Origin: Chitinophagales bacterium
Lineage (GTDB): Bacteria; Bacteroidota; Bacteroidia; Chitinophagales; UBA2359
NCBI GenBank assembly: GCA_020628375.1
Contig: JAHDFD010000028.1
Span: 1 to 39,831 of the forward strand
Reading direction: 5' to 3'
DNA length: 39,831 bases
This document shows positions 16,925 to 24,359 of the stretch, in pieces. The notes beneath the pieces are model-generated. The model saw only the letters and a program-made list of their open reading frames with translations. It was not told where the DNA came from and did not search any database. Position 1 is the stretch's first letter. Each line of letters opens with the position of its first letter. The position numbers and the translations under genes are program-made.

Positions 16925-17635
16925 ATGAAATATCTTACAATTTTAGTTTGCTGCTTAACTACCACTTTTTTGAATGCCCAAACTTATAACATTGAAGACT
17001 TTACAGATAATTGGCAAATGGTACATGTCAATGAAAATCTTGATACAACAGAATTCTTTTGCTTAGAAATGGAATTTGATTTAATAGATGATTTAACCTT
17101 TAATACTTGCAGTAATATTTGTGGTAGTCTTCTATATCCAGGTTGCTCTGAATGGACTTCAACTACAGAAGGCAGTAATTTATTCATACCCATTGATGAT
17201 ACTAATATTATTCATGAATTTGAATTGATAAATATAAATGTTATAAGGTTATTAGTTTCAAGTAGCATAGCTGCAGTATATGGAGTAACTCCTGAACCAG
17301 GTGAAGAAACGGTAGAACTCTTTTACCTTAGGATCAATCCAATAGAAGAACCAAACTTTACTCAAGGAGAAATGCCAACAAGCAACAGTTCAGTTACAGA
17401 TATTAATGACATCAATATTAATTACTATTATGATTCCGAAATTATTGAAATTGACTATTTGGGTAATGAAAAATTGAAACTGCAAATTTTCAATATTCAA
17501 GGGCAATTGATAATGGAACAAACTGTTTCAAATGCAGAAAATATAGCCTTAAATCATTTAGTTTCAGGTAAATACTTACTGAGTTTAAGCGATGATAATA
17601 GTGTTTTAAAAACCCAGAAAATATTCAAACAATAA
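16925..17635 (+). CDS. Secreted T9SS protein, first of a tandem paralogue pair
   Basis: 236-aa exported protein with signal peptide MKYLTILVCCLTTTFLNAQ. The mature N-terminus (TYNIEDFTDNWQMVHVNE) opens a small beta-rich, lipocalin-like domain. A CxxxC-x7-C cluster (CSNICGSLLYPGC) probably forms disulfides outside the cell. After a low-complexity linker (INPIEEPNFTQGEMPTSNSSVTD) the last 70 residues form a T9SS type A sorting domain (LKLQIFNIQGQLIMEQ, LVSGKYLLSL). No named family is recognised for the N-terminal domain. The N-terminal NIEDF...W pattern resembles NIEDLLGKW in the T9SS protein at 22934, suggesting a local family. The next gene is a clear duplicate. Confidence 0.8.
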   Translation: MKYLTILVCCLTTTFLNAQTYNIEDFTDNWQMVHVNENLDTTEFFCLEMEFDLIDDLTFNTCSNICGSLLYPGCSEWTSTTEGSNLFIPIDDTNIIHEFELININVIRLLVSSSIAAVYGVTPEPGEETVELFYLRINPIEEPNFTQGEMPTSNSSVTDINDININYYYDSEIIEIDYLGNEKLKLQIFNIQGQLIMEQTVSNAENIALNHLVSGKYLLSLSDDNSVLKTQKIFKQ

Positions 17636-17646
17636 TCTAGCTCATT

Positions 17647-18357
17647 ATGAAGTATTTTACAATATTATTTTTCTGTCTAATCACCACTTTTGTGAATGCC
17701 CAAATTTATAATATTGAGGACTTTACAGATAATTGGCAAATGATACATGTCAATGAAAATCTTGATACAACAGAATTTTTCTGTATGGAATTACAATTCG
17801 ATTTAATAGATGATCTAACCCTTAGTACCTGCGCTGTCAATTGTGATCTTTATCTGTATCCAAGTTGTTCCGAATTTTCTTTTGTCATAGAAGACAATAA
17901 TACCTATGTAATTACAGAAGATTCTAGTATGCTAAATGCAATTGAGTTAGTGAATATAAACACGATGAGGATGACTGCTATAAGCGATATAGCTGAAGTT
18001 TATGGAATAAGTCTTGAGCCTGAAGAAGAAACAGTAGAGTTCATACATTTAAGAATCAACCCAATAGAAGAACCAGATTTTACTCAAGGAGAAATGCCAA
18101 CAAACAATAGTTTAGTTACTGATATTAATGACATCAATATTAATTACTATTATGATTCTGAAATTATTGAAATTGACTATTGGGGTAATGAAAAATTGAA
18201 ACTGCAAATTTTCAATATTCAAGGGCAATTGATAATGGAACAAACTGTTTCAAATGCAGAAAATATAGCCTTGAACCATTTAACTTCGGGGAAATACTTA
18301 CTAAGTTTGAACAATGGGAAAAATGTTTTGAAAACAGAGAAACTTGTTAAGTTTTGA
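17647..18357 (+). CDS. Secreted T9SS protein, second of a tandem paralogue pair
   Basis: Same length (236 aa) and plan as its upstream neighbour: signal peptide MKYFTILFFCLITTFVNAQ, then YNIEDFTDNWQMIHVNENLDTTEFFC, the same CxxxC-x7-C spacing (CAVNCDLYLYPSC), linker and T9SS tail. The first 50 and last 90 residues are nearly identical to the neighbour, while residues about 60-95 diverge strongly. The 11-nt intergenic gap repeats the sequence before the first gene (TCTAGCTCATTATGAA versus TCTAATTCATTATGAA), showing that the unit duplicated with its leader. Function unknown; probably surface-exposed or released. Confidence 0.8.
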   Translation: MKYFTILFFCLITTFVNAQIYNIEDFTDNWQMIHVNENLDTTEFFCMELQFDLIDDLTLSTCAVNCDLYLYPSCSEFSFVIEDNNTYVITEDSSMLNAIELVNINTMRMTAISDIAEVYGISLEPEEETVEFIHLRINPIEEPDFTQGEMPTNNSLVTDINDININYYYDSEIIEIDYWGNEKLKLQIFNIQGQLIMEQTVSNAENIALNHLTSGKYLLSLNNGKNVLKTEKLVKF

Positions 18358-18457
18358 ATGGTATATTTTACATCACAAGATAAGCAAGCTTTTGTAATCC
18401 ACAAGTCATTAGCAAAGGATAAATTTCACTTGCTTATAGCTTCATTCAAGAATCTTG

Positions 18458-18465
18458 TACATTTG
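18458..18465 (+). promoter_or_regulatory. -7 box of tesB, apparently leaderless
   Basis: TACATTTG is a perfect TAnnTTTG box ending 4 nt before the ATG at 18470. Transcription would begin at or within the start codon, so the mRNA is expected to be leaderless or nearly so. Confidence 0.45.
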
Positions 18466-18469
18466 AGCC

Positions 18470-19327
18470 ATGAAAACGAGTGCAGAGTTGTTAACCACAC
18501 TGGATTTAGAAGCCATAGAAATAAATATTTTCAGAGGACAAAGCCATGATATTGGTTCGCCCAATGTATTTGGTGGTCAGGTATTATCGCAATCTTTAGA
18601 CGCGGCTATGCAAACCGTACCTGATGATCGTATTGTTCATTCTATGCACGCTTACTTTATTCTGCCCGGTGATTTAAGCAAGCCCATCGTTTATGAGGTG
18701 GACAGAAGCCGCGATGGAGGAAGCTTTACCACGCGTAGGGTAGTGGCGGTACAAAATGGTAAGCAAATATTTGTGATGGCAGCCTCTTTCCAGTTAAAAC
18801 AAGAAGGGCATGAGCATCAAATAGATATGCCAGAAGTTACTCCACCCGAAAAATTGCAAAGCGATCAGGCATTGATCGAACAATTTAAAGAACATTTACC
18901 TAAAGAACTATTGAAGTTTTTACGTCCTCGTCCTATCGAATTTCGTCCGGTTAATCCTATGAGTTTTATTCAGCCTGTAAGTCAGGAACCTTATCGTTAT
19001 GTATGGTTCAAGGCTTTAGGCGATGTGCCCGACGATCTGCGTATCAATCAGCGAATTTTGGCTTATGCTTCCGATTATAATTTACTGACAACAGCCATAC
19101 TGCCGCATCAGGATAAATCTATGCCGAACCAATTGCAACTGGCAAGCCTCGATCATGCAATGTGGTTCTTCCACGAATTTAAAACCGATGATTGGTTATT
19201 GTATGCTATCGACAGTCCAAGTGCGAGTAATGCACGTGGTTTTACCCGAGGAAATATTTTCACAAAGGATGGTAAATTGGTGGCTTCTGTTGTGCAAGAG
19301 GGCTTAATGCGCCCTAGGAGGAGTTAG
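18470..19327 (+). CDS. tesB: Acyl-CoA thioesterase II (TesB family)
   Basis: Hydrolyses medium- and long-chain acyl-CoA to free fatty acid and CoA in the cytosol. The 285-aa double hot-dog architecture is complete. The first half has NVFGGQVLSQSLDAAMQTV, HSMHAYFILPGDLSKPIVYEVDRSRDGGSFTTRRV and VMAASFQ. The second half has MSFIQPVSQEPYRYVWFKALG, LASLDHAMWFFHEF, YAIDSPSASNARGF and VASVVQEGLMR. The Asp of SLDHAMW, the Ser/Thr region DSPSASNARG and the Gln of VQEGLMR match the Asp-Thr/Ser-Gln catalytic triad of E. coli TesB. It sits between the T9SS pair and the glycosyltransferase/arsM group and may be an independent unit. Confidence 0.94.
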   Translation: MKTSAELLTTLDLEAIEINIFRGQSHDIGSPNVFGGQVLSQSLDAAMQTVPDDRIVHSMHAYFILPGDLSKPIVYEVDRSRDGGSFTTRRVVAVQNGKQIFVMAASFQLKQEGHEHQIDMPEVTPPEKLQSDQALIEQFKEHLPKELLKFLRPRPIEFRPVNPMSFIQPVSQEPYRYVWFKALGDVPDDLRINQRILAYASDYNLLTTAILPHQDKSMPNQLQLASLDHAMWFFHEFKTDDWLLYAIDSPSASNARGFTRGNIFTKDGKLVASVVQEGLMRPRRS

Positions 19328-19348
19328 TGAGTTTAAGTTTTATTCGGC

Positions 19349-19386
19349 AACTGAACGTAGTGGCAGCCACTGCAGTCGAAGTTGAG
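19349..19386. repeat. GAACGTAG...GTCGAAGT intergenic repeat with hairpin
   Basis: The stretch contains CTGAACGTAG, the hairpin AGTGG-CAG-CCACT and CAGTCGAAGTTGAG, filling the 75-nt gap between tesB and the next glycosyltransferase. It resembles the TGAGCGAAGCCGAAGT segment at 39682-39697. Intergenic words of this kind are common in Bacteroidota genomes. Confidence 0.5.
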
Positions 19387-19402
19387 TTAAATATTTTAAG
19401 TT

Positions 19403-20092
19403 TTGAAAATAGATGTAGTCATTCCGGCTTATAATGAAGAAACGTCTATAGGACATGTTATAAACGACATTCCTAAAGATATTGTAAGAGATATTGTGGT
19501 TATCAGCAATGCTTCAACCGATAATACAGAACAGGTAGCGAGTGATGCCGGTGCAACCGTATTGATCGAAAATCAAAAGGGCTACGGTGCAGCTTGTTTG
19601 AAAGGATTATCTTATTTGAAGGATAAAGGAAAAGATACGCCCGATATAGTCGTTTTCCTGGATGGTGATTATTCCGATTACCCTGAAGAAATGAGGAATA
19701 TAATTCAACCTATTTTACACGATAACTATGAAATGGTGATAGGTTCCAGAGCTTTAGGGAATAAAGAAAAGGGCGCTATGATGCCACAGCAAATTTTTGG
19801 AAATTGGCTGGCAACCACGCTCATCAAACTTTTCTATGGTGTTCGATTTACCGACCTCGGACCATTCAGGGCAATTACCTGGGAAGCTCTCGATAAAATC
19901 AAGATGGAAGATACCAATTTTGGCTGGACTGTTGAAATGCAGGTTAAAGCTGCCCGATTGGATATTCGTTCAACAGAAGTGCCAGTAAATTATAAAGCAA
20001 GAATTGGTGTTTCAAAGGTTTCAGGTACATTATATGGAACCGTTATGGCAGGTTATAAGATCATTTATACGATTTTTAAATATGCCTTTTAA
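19403..20092 (+). CDS. Small soluble GT2 glycosyltransferase (DPM1/WcaA-like)
   Basis: 229-aa GT-A fold enzyme without membrane helices. Signatures: VVIPAYNEETSIGHVINDIP, VVISNASTDNTEQVA, GATVLIENQKGYGAACLKGL, the metal/donor region VVFLDGDYSDYPEEM and MVIGSRALGNKEKGAMMPQQIFGN. It ends with YKARIGVSKVSGTLYGTVMAGYKIIYTI, the pattern of the UDP-glucose/GDP-mannose to dolichyl-phosphate group. Translation must begin at TTG 19403: an in-frame TAA lies two codons upstream and no ATG is available before the conserved strand. It directly precedes the arsM-like gene (107 nt), so a role in a glycosylated product of that locus is plausible but unproven. Confidence 0.85.
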   Translation: MKIDVVIPAYNEETSIGHVINDIPKDIVRDIVVISNASTDNTEQVASDAGATVLIENQKGYGAACLKGLSYLKDKGKDTPDIVVFLDGDYSDYPEEMRNIIQPILHDNYEMVIGSRALGNKEKGAMMPQQIFGNWLATTLIKLFYGVRFTDLGPFRAITWEALDKIKMEDTNFGWTVEMQVKAARLDIRSTEVPVNYKARIGVSKVSGTLYGTVMAGYKIIYTIFKYAF

Positions 20093-20135
20093 GCTTGCTG
20101 TCTTTTCTAAGACCTTTCAATAAAGTGAACCTTTT

Positions 20136-20143
20136 TACTTTTG
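20136..20143 (+). promoter_or_regulatory. -7 box upstream of arsM
   Basis: TACTTTTG is a perfect TAnnTTTG box, giving a leader of about 50 nt before the ATG at 20200. A weak TTTC at -33 distance lies near 20115. No ArsR-type operator dyad is apparent between box and start. Confidence 0.4.
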
Positions 20144-20199
20144 GTTGTTTACTCCTTGAACGCAATCTGCTTCTGTAATAAATTGTAAATAAAGAAATT

Positions 20200-21174
20200 A
20201 TGGTACAGTCCTATTTAGAGACGACGAAAGATGTATATAAAAAAGCAGCAGAAACTCCCGATGTAGGTTTGTGTTGCACAACTACACCGATCTGGCAATT
20301 ACCTGGACTTGATATTCCTCTGATAATGCAGGAAATGAATTACGGTTGTGGTTCAACAGTACATCCTCGTGATCTGGTCAATGACCCGAAAATACTATAT
20401 GTTGGCGTTGGTGGAGGAATGGAATTATTACAATTCGCTTATTTCAGTCGTCAGCAAGCTGGTGTTATTGGTGTAGATGTCGTTCCTGAAATGATAGAAG
20501 CTTCAAGAAAGAATTTCAAGCAAGCTGAAGAATTGAATCCTTGGTTTAAAAGTGAATTTGTCGATCTGAGAATGGGCGATGCTTTGAACTTACCTATCGA
20601 AAATGAAAGCATTGATGTGGCTGCTCAGAATTGTCTTTTCAATATTTTCAAGAAAGAAGAATTAAAACAGGCTTTAAAGGAAATGTATCGTGTTCTGAAA
20701 CCACATGGAAGATTGGTACTTTCTGATCCTATTTGTGAACAATCGATGCCCGAACATTTAAAAGAAAATGAAGAGTTGCGCGCTTTGTGTATTAGTGGAA
20801 GCTTACCCTTATGGGAATATATTAATATGATCACTGAAGTAGGTTTTGGTACTGTTGAAGTTAGAGCTAAACGCCCTTATCGTGTGTTATCTCCTAATAA
20901 ATATGATGTTGAGGAACTGATATTCATTGAAAGCGTAGAAGTTTGTGCAATTAAAGATCCAATGCCCGAAGATGGACCCTGTGTTTTTACTGGTAAAACG
21001 GCTATTTTTTATGGTGATGAAGAACTATTTGACGATGGAAAAGGACACACGCTCTTACCAAATCAGCCGCTTGCTGTATGTGATAAAACAGGAGGTGCTT
21101 TAGCAAATTTGGGTAGAAATGATATTTTTATTTCAGAATCTACCTACTTTTACGATGGAGGAGGTTGTTGTTGA
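20200..21174 (+). CDS. arsM: ArsM-type arsenite S-adenosylmethyltransferase (arsenosugar-type clade)
   Basis: Predicted to methylate trivalent arsenic using SAM in the cytosol. The start (SYLETTKDVYKKAAETPDVGLCC...LPGLDIP...MNYGCGSTV) is the pattern I know from cyanobacterial ArsM proteins. The SAM fold follows: ILYVGVGGGMELLQFA (65-80), acidic D93 and a methyltransferase-11 core to about 220. Cys50 (NYGCGS), Cys145 (QNCLFNIF) and Cys197 (LCISGSLPLWEY) occupy the places of the three arsenic-binding cysteines of algal ArsM (C72, C174, C224). Residues 235-324 form an extra domain (DGPCVFTGKTAIFYG, DDGKGHTLLPNQPLAVCDKT) ending in GGGCC, a probable extra thiol site. Glycosyltransferases lie on both sides. 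The radical-SAM partner ArsS is not in the window. Confidence 0.82.
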   Translation: MVQSYLETTKDVYKKAAETPDVGLCCTTTPIWQLPGLDIPLIMQEMNYGCGSTVHPRDLVNDPKILYVGVGGGMELLQFAYFSRQQAGVIGVDVVPEMIEASRKNFKQAEELNPWFKSEFVDLRMGDALNLPIENESIDVAAQNCLFNIFKKEELKQALKEMYRVLKPHGRLVLSDPICEQSMPEHLKENEELRALCISGSLPLWEYINMITEVGFGTVEVRAKRPYRVLSPNKYDVEELIFIESVEVCAIKDPMPEDGPCVFTGKTAIFYGDEELFDDGKGHTLLPNQPLAVCDKTGGALANLGRNDIFISESTYFYDGGGCC

Positions 21175-21233
21175 TCTCATGATGAAAATAATGGATCATT
21201 AAAACCTCTTTATAATTTGAAAGCCTTTGTGAA

Positions 21234-22706
21234 ATGCTTGAAATAATCATTGTTACTATATACGTATTTCTATTGCTTGCAATCATGTTTTATTGTTTGC
21301 TCGAATTAGGCTTGGCGATCAATTATTTGCGTTTCAAAAAGAAATATCCACTACCTCAGTTATTATCAGATTCATTAAAAGAAGAAGATTATCCTTTGGT
21401 AACTATTCAGTTGCCTATATTCAATGAATTATATGTAGTTGAAAGGCTTATCGATGCAGTTTGTACATTGAATTATCCTAAATCGAAATTGGAAATTCAA
21501 GTGCTTGATGATTCTACAGATGAAACACTCGATATTTCCAGAGAAAAAGTAGCTTACTATCAAAGTAAAGGTTTCGATATTCAATTGGTACGACGCTCCG
21601 ACCGTAAGGGCTATAAAGCGGGTGCTTTGCAGTATGGTTTAGAAAAATGTAAAGGCGAGTATGTTGCTATTTTCGATGCCGATTTTGTTCCCGACAAAGA
21701 CTTTTTGCTGTTCAGTATGCCACATTTTAGAGAAAACATTGGCATGGTTCAAACAAGGTGGGATCATTTGAATAAAGACTTTTCTATACTTACCCGCATA
21801 CAGGCTTTTTTCCTCGATAATCACTTTGCTGTTGAACAGGCAGGAAGAAACTTGTCAGGTTATTTTATAAATTTTAATGGAACGGCTGGTATCTGGCGAA
21901 AGCAATGTATTAACGATGCTGGAGGTTGGCAGGCAGATACTTTGACCGAAGATCTGGACTTGAGTTATCGGGCGCAATTAAAAGGTTGGGATTTTGTGTA
22001 TTTAGAGAATGTCTTATCTCCAGCTGAATTACCTGCTGATATGCATGCGTTCAAATCACAACAATTCCGTTGGATAAAAGGAGGTGCTGAAACAGCAGTA
22101 AAACTCATTCCTAAAATTGCAAAATCGAATCTATCTTTAGGCATAAAGTTAAATGCTTTTTCCCATTTGTTAAGTAGTAGTATTTATTTGATCGTTTTTC
22201 TGACGGTTGTATTTAGTCTGCCTCTGTTAATGGTGAAAAATACTTATATAGAAACAGAATACGTACACTATGCTTTACCATTTACGATCAGTAATTTGGC
22301 AGTAGCCTTCATTTATTTTGTTTCTATCGTTAAAAAAGATAATCTGTCGAAAAGCTTTATAGAATATCTGGTCATTTTACCAATATTCTTGGTGGTAACT
22401 ATGGGACTTTCATTACACAATACTATTGCCCTTGTACGTGGATTTGCAGGAGAAAAAACACCATTTATTCGAACACCTAAATTCAACATAAAATCTGTCG
22501 GAGATTTGCTTGCCAATAATCAATACATTAATAATCGAAAAATTGATTGGGTTACTTTTTTAGAAGGAGGAATGGTGTTATACTTCATTTTTGGAATTTA
22601 TATGGCATTTGTCAGAATGGAATTTGGTCTGCTTCCCTTGCATCTTATGGCGGTAATTGGCTTTGGAATTGTATTCATTTATTCATTGAAACATAGTTGG
22701 AGATAA
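21234..22706 (+). CDS. Processive GT2 glycosyltransferase, cellulose-synthase-like membrane protein
   Basis: 490-aa membrane enzyme expected to build or extend a glycan or glycolipid at the cytoplasmic membrane. One helix lies at residues 1-25 (EIIIVTIYVFLLLAIMFYCLLELGLAI) and about four at 310-490. The catalytic domain contains the full D,D,D,QxxRW set: VLDDSTDET (about 90), FDADFVPD (about 148), TEDLDLSYR (about 240) and QQFRWIKGG (about 276). GTAGIWRKQCINDAGGW is also typical. Both length and layout match the 'cellulose synthase family protein' group of Bacteroidota, which is too short for true BcsA (no PilZ domain). It begins 60 nt after arsM on the same strand, so co-transcription is likely. 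Confidence 0.88.
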   Translation: MLEIIIVTIYVFLLLAIMFYCLLELGLAINYLRFKKKYPLPQLLSDSLKEEDYPLVTIQLPIFNELYVVERLIDAVCTLNYPKSKLEIQVLDDSTDETLDISREKVAYYQSKGFDIQLVRRSDRKGYKAGALQYGLEKCKGEYVAIFDADFVPDKDFLLFSMPHFRENIGMVQTRWDHLNKDFSILTRIQAFFLDNHFAVEQAGRNLSGYFINFNGTAGIWRKQCINDAGGWQADTLTEDLDLSYRAQLKGWDFVYLENVLSPAELPADMHAFKSQQFRWIKGGAETAVKLIPKIAKSNLSLGIKLNAFSHLLSSSIYLIVFLTVVFSLPLLMVKNTYIETEYVHYALPFTISNLAVAFIYFVSIVKKDNLSKSFIEYLVILPIFLVVTMGLSLHNTIALVRGFAGEKTPFIRTPKFNIKSVGDLLANNQYINNRKIDWVTFLEGGMVLYFIFGIYMAFVRMEFGLLPLHLMAVIGFGIVFIYSLKHSWR

Positions 22707-22713
22707 GAGAGTG

Positions 22714-22729
22714 TTTAAATATACTCTAA
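22714..22729 (+). repeat. Copy of the 16-bp TTTAAACAyrCnCTAA-type motif
   Basis: TTTAAATATACTCTAA lies 8 nt after the stop of the preceding glycosyltransferase gene. It differs from TTTAAACATACTCTAA at 32282-32297 by one base. Confidence 0.55.
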
Positions 22730-22777
22730 ACCTGGTCAATGGGATCTTGGTAAAAAATACTTATATTTAAGGTTTAG

Positions 22778-22906
22778 TTGTAATGGGCAACTAACTTGTG
22801 GATACTTTAAAGAAATTCAGTTGGTCAGGAGACCAACTGAGGTACAGACCTTTGTTGGTCTCCTGACCAACAATAAAATGTCCATAAGTTGATTGCCCAT
22901 TACATT
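22778..22906. repeat. MITE-like palindromic element with twin hairpins
   Basis: About 129 bp with outer imperfect terminal inverted repeats: TGTAATGGGCAACTAACTTG (from 22779) faces the complement of AAGTTGATTGCCCATTACA (ending at 22904). Inside are two hairpins whose cores are complementary to each other. TCAGTTGGTC-AGGA-GACCAACTGA (22817-22840) has a perfect 10-bp stem. TTGTTGGTC-TCCT-GACCAACAA (22852-22873) has a perfect 9-bp stem. The whole can also fold as one long cruciform. It has no coding capacity and lies just upstream of the T9SS gene at 22934. Confidence 0.75.
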
Positions 22907-22933
22907 TAGTTGTTAAACCCAAATATAAATATT

Positions 22934-24235
22934 ATGCGAAGTTGTGTCATTTTTTTAATGTGCATTATTGTCTATTCTTCTCCTGTATTTTCACAAAATA
23001 TAGAAGATTTACTTGGCAAATGGGATTCTTACAAATTTATCGGAAGTGGTGGTTATGAAGGTGAAGTTGATTTAAGTGCTTTAACCGTACACTATGATAT
23101 ACAAAATGTAATTAATGAAACAACAGTAAGTGTAATTGAAACTGTCTCTGTTGATGAAAACTATGATAGCTCTATCATTCCAGAAAGTATGGTTTCAATA
23201 TTAACTTCAATGGAATTCTCTTTTGAACTAACATTAATAGGCGAAAATGAGAATGAACTTATTTTCCAATATGGCAGTGATAGTGACAAAGAAGTTAAAT
23301 TGGTTACTGATATATATGGTAATTCAACCTTAGAAATTGTAGAAGATCTTGATTGTCCTATTATCGTTTGTTTTCCCTCATTTACTAGTTTTAATTACGA
23401 GCTAAGTAAACGAGCTTCTGAGTTAGAGGATGTAGTAATTAGGAAAGATGAAAAAAATCAACATTATATAGATAACCAGCAACTTAACACGATCAATGCT
23501 GTAGAAGATTTAGAAAATGAATCACAAGCAATAAATTATAGTAGTTTATTGGGCAAGTGGAAAGCATTTTACAATGTTAATGATGATGTGCCACTAGAAA
23601 GTAATATCGACTTTGACTTAGTGGAAGTAATAAGTGAAGACAAAATTTATGGTCAATCTTATCTATCAAGTTCATTTGTGTTAGATTTTGAACTTATCAA
23701 TGTAGGTACTAATGTTTTCGAAATTAACTTTTTTGAGCATGAAATATTTGGTGATCTAGATCAGTTTTTTAATTCTAATCAAATGGAATTCATAATAAAT
23801 GAAAGTAATGACCTTATTATGAGAAATACAAGGGATGTAAACACAGCAATAATATGTGCTGAAGGGGAAGCAATTACGGATTATAGGAAAGTTACAGAAC
23901 AAACTGGAGAAGAAAAGTATCAAAAGGATGATGTAATACCTGAAAAATCAAATGAGACTTCTTCATCAGATGATAATGAAAGTGCTTTAACGGAATTTTT
24001 AGATAAGCATATTTCAGTTTATCCAAATCCAACAAAAGATTTCTTTTTCTTAGAAAATATAGATTTACAACAACATACACTTACCATTTATGACATGAAT
24101 GGTAAATTGGTAATGATACCTGAGCCGAATACAAATTCGATCTCACTAGAACATTTGCCGAATGGTTTGTACAAATTGGTTATTCAGAATTTACAAAATG
24201 ATGTTCAGCATTTTAATATATTGAAAACAGAATAA
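22934..24235 (+). CDS. Secreted T9SS protein with two lipocalin-like repeats
   Basis: 433-aa exported protein. The ATG at 22934 gives MRSCVIFLMCIIVYSSPVFSQ, a good signal peptide; the longer reading from TTG 22910 would bury it. Two related domains follow: NIEDLLGKWDSYKF (about 22-170, ending near DCPIIVCFPSF) and NYSSLLGKWKAFYNVNDD (about 205-320, ending near TAIICAEGEAITDYRK). GKW plus a late cysteine pair recalls small lipocalin-like stress proteins. After an acidic Ser-rich linker the C-terminus is a T9SS type A domain (VYPNPTKDFFFLENI, YDMNGKLVM, LPNGLYKLVI). Ligand unknown. The domain pattern resembles the tandem pair at 16925-18357. Confidence 0.8.
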   Translation: MRSCVIFLMCIIVYSSPVFSQNIEDLLGKWDSYKFIGSGGYEGEVDLSALTVHYDIQNVINETTVSVIETVSVDENYDSSIIPESMVSILTSMEFSFELTLIGENENELIFQYGSDSDKEVKLVTDIYGNSTLEIVEDLDCPIIVCFPSFTSFNYELSKRASELEDVVIRKDEKNQHYIDNQQLNTINAVEDLENESQAINYSSLLGKWKAFYNVNDDVPLESNIDFDLVEVISEDKIYGQSYLSSSFVLDFELINVGTNVFEINFFEHEIFGDLDQFFNSNQMEFIINESNDLIMRNTRDVNTAIICAEGEAITDYRKVTEQTGEEKYQKDDVIPEKSNETSSSDDNESALTEFLDKHISVYPNPTKDFFFLENIDLQQHTLTIYDMNGKLVMIPEPNTNSISLEHLPNGLYKLVIQNLQNDVQHFNILKTE

Positions 24236-24291
24236 AGTGTGAAATTTATGCTAATATTTACTAAACCTTAACAGGTGTGTAATGTTCAACT

Positions 24292-24323
24292 ATTGAGACA
24301 ATGCGTAAAATGGTCTATTTTTG
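24292..24323 (+). promoter_or_regulatory. Promoter of ahcY
   Basis: ATTG (24292-24295), a 20-nt spacer and TATTTTTG (24316-24323) fit the Bacteroidota -33/-7 consensus with one mismatch. The predicted leader is about 30 nt, too short to hold a SAH riboswitch. Confidence 0.6.
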
Positions 24324-24359
24324 CATCTCGATTTTAAATAAAAAAATAAATTTAACTTA

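Noticed and set aside
18358..18549. 63-aa open frame starting right after the second T9SS paralogue
   Set aside because: It overlaps the start of tesB in another frame, has no signal or domain and covers the tesB promoter box.
20200..21174. Classical arsenic-resistance operon
   Set aside because: No arsR, arsB, arsC or acr3 gene lies beside arsM and no ArsR operator is visible.
21234..22706. True bacterial cellulose synthase BcsA
   Set aside because: The protein lacks a PilZ domain and is much shorter than BcsA, and bcsB, bcsZ and bcsC are absent; only the GT2 processive fold is supported.
24324..24359. SAH or SAM riboswitch in front of ahcY
   Set aside because: The predicted leader is only about 30 nt and A/T-rich, with no conserved stem or GC-rich core, so it cannot hold such an aptamer.
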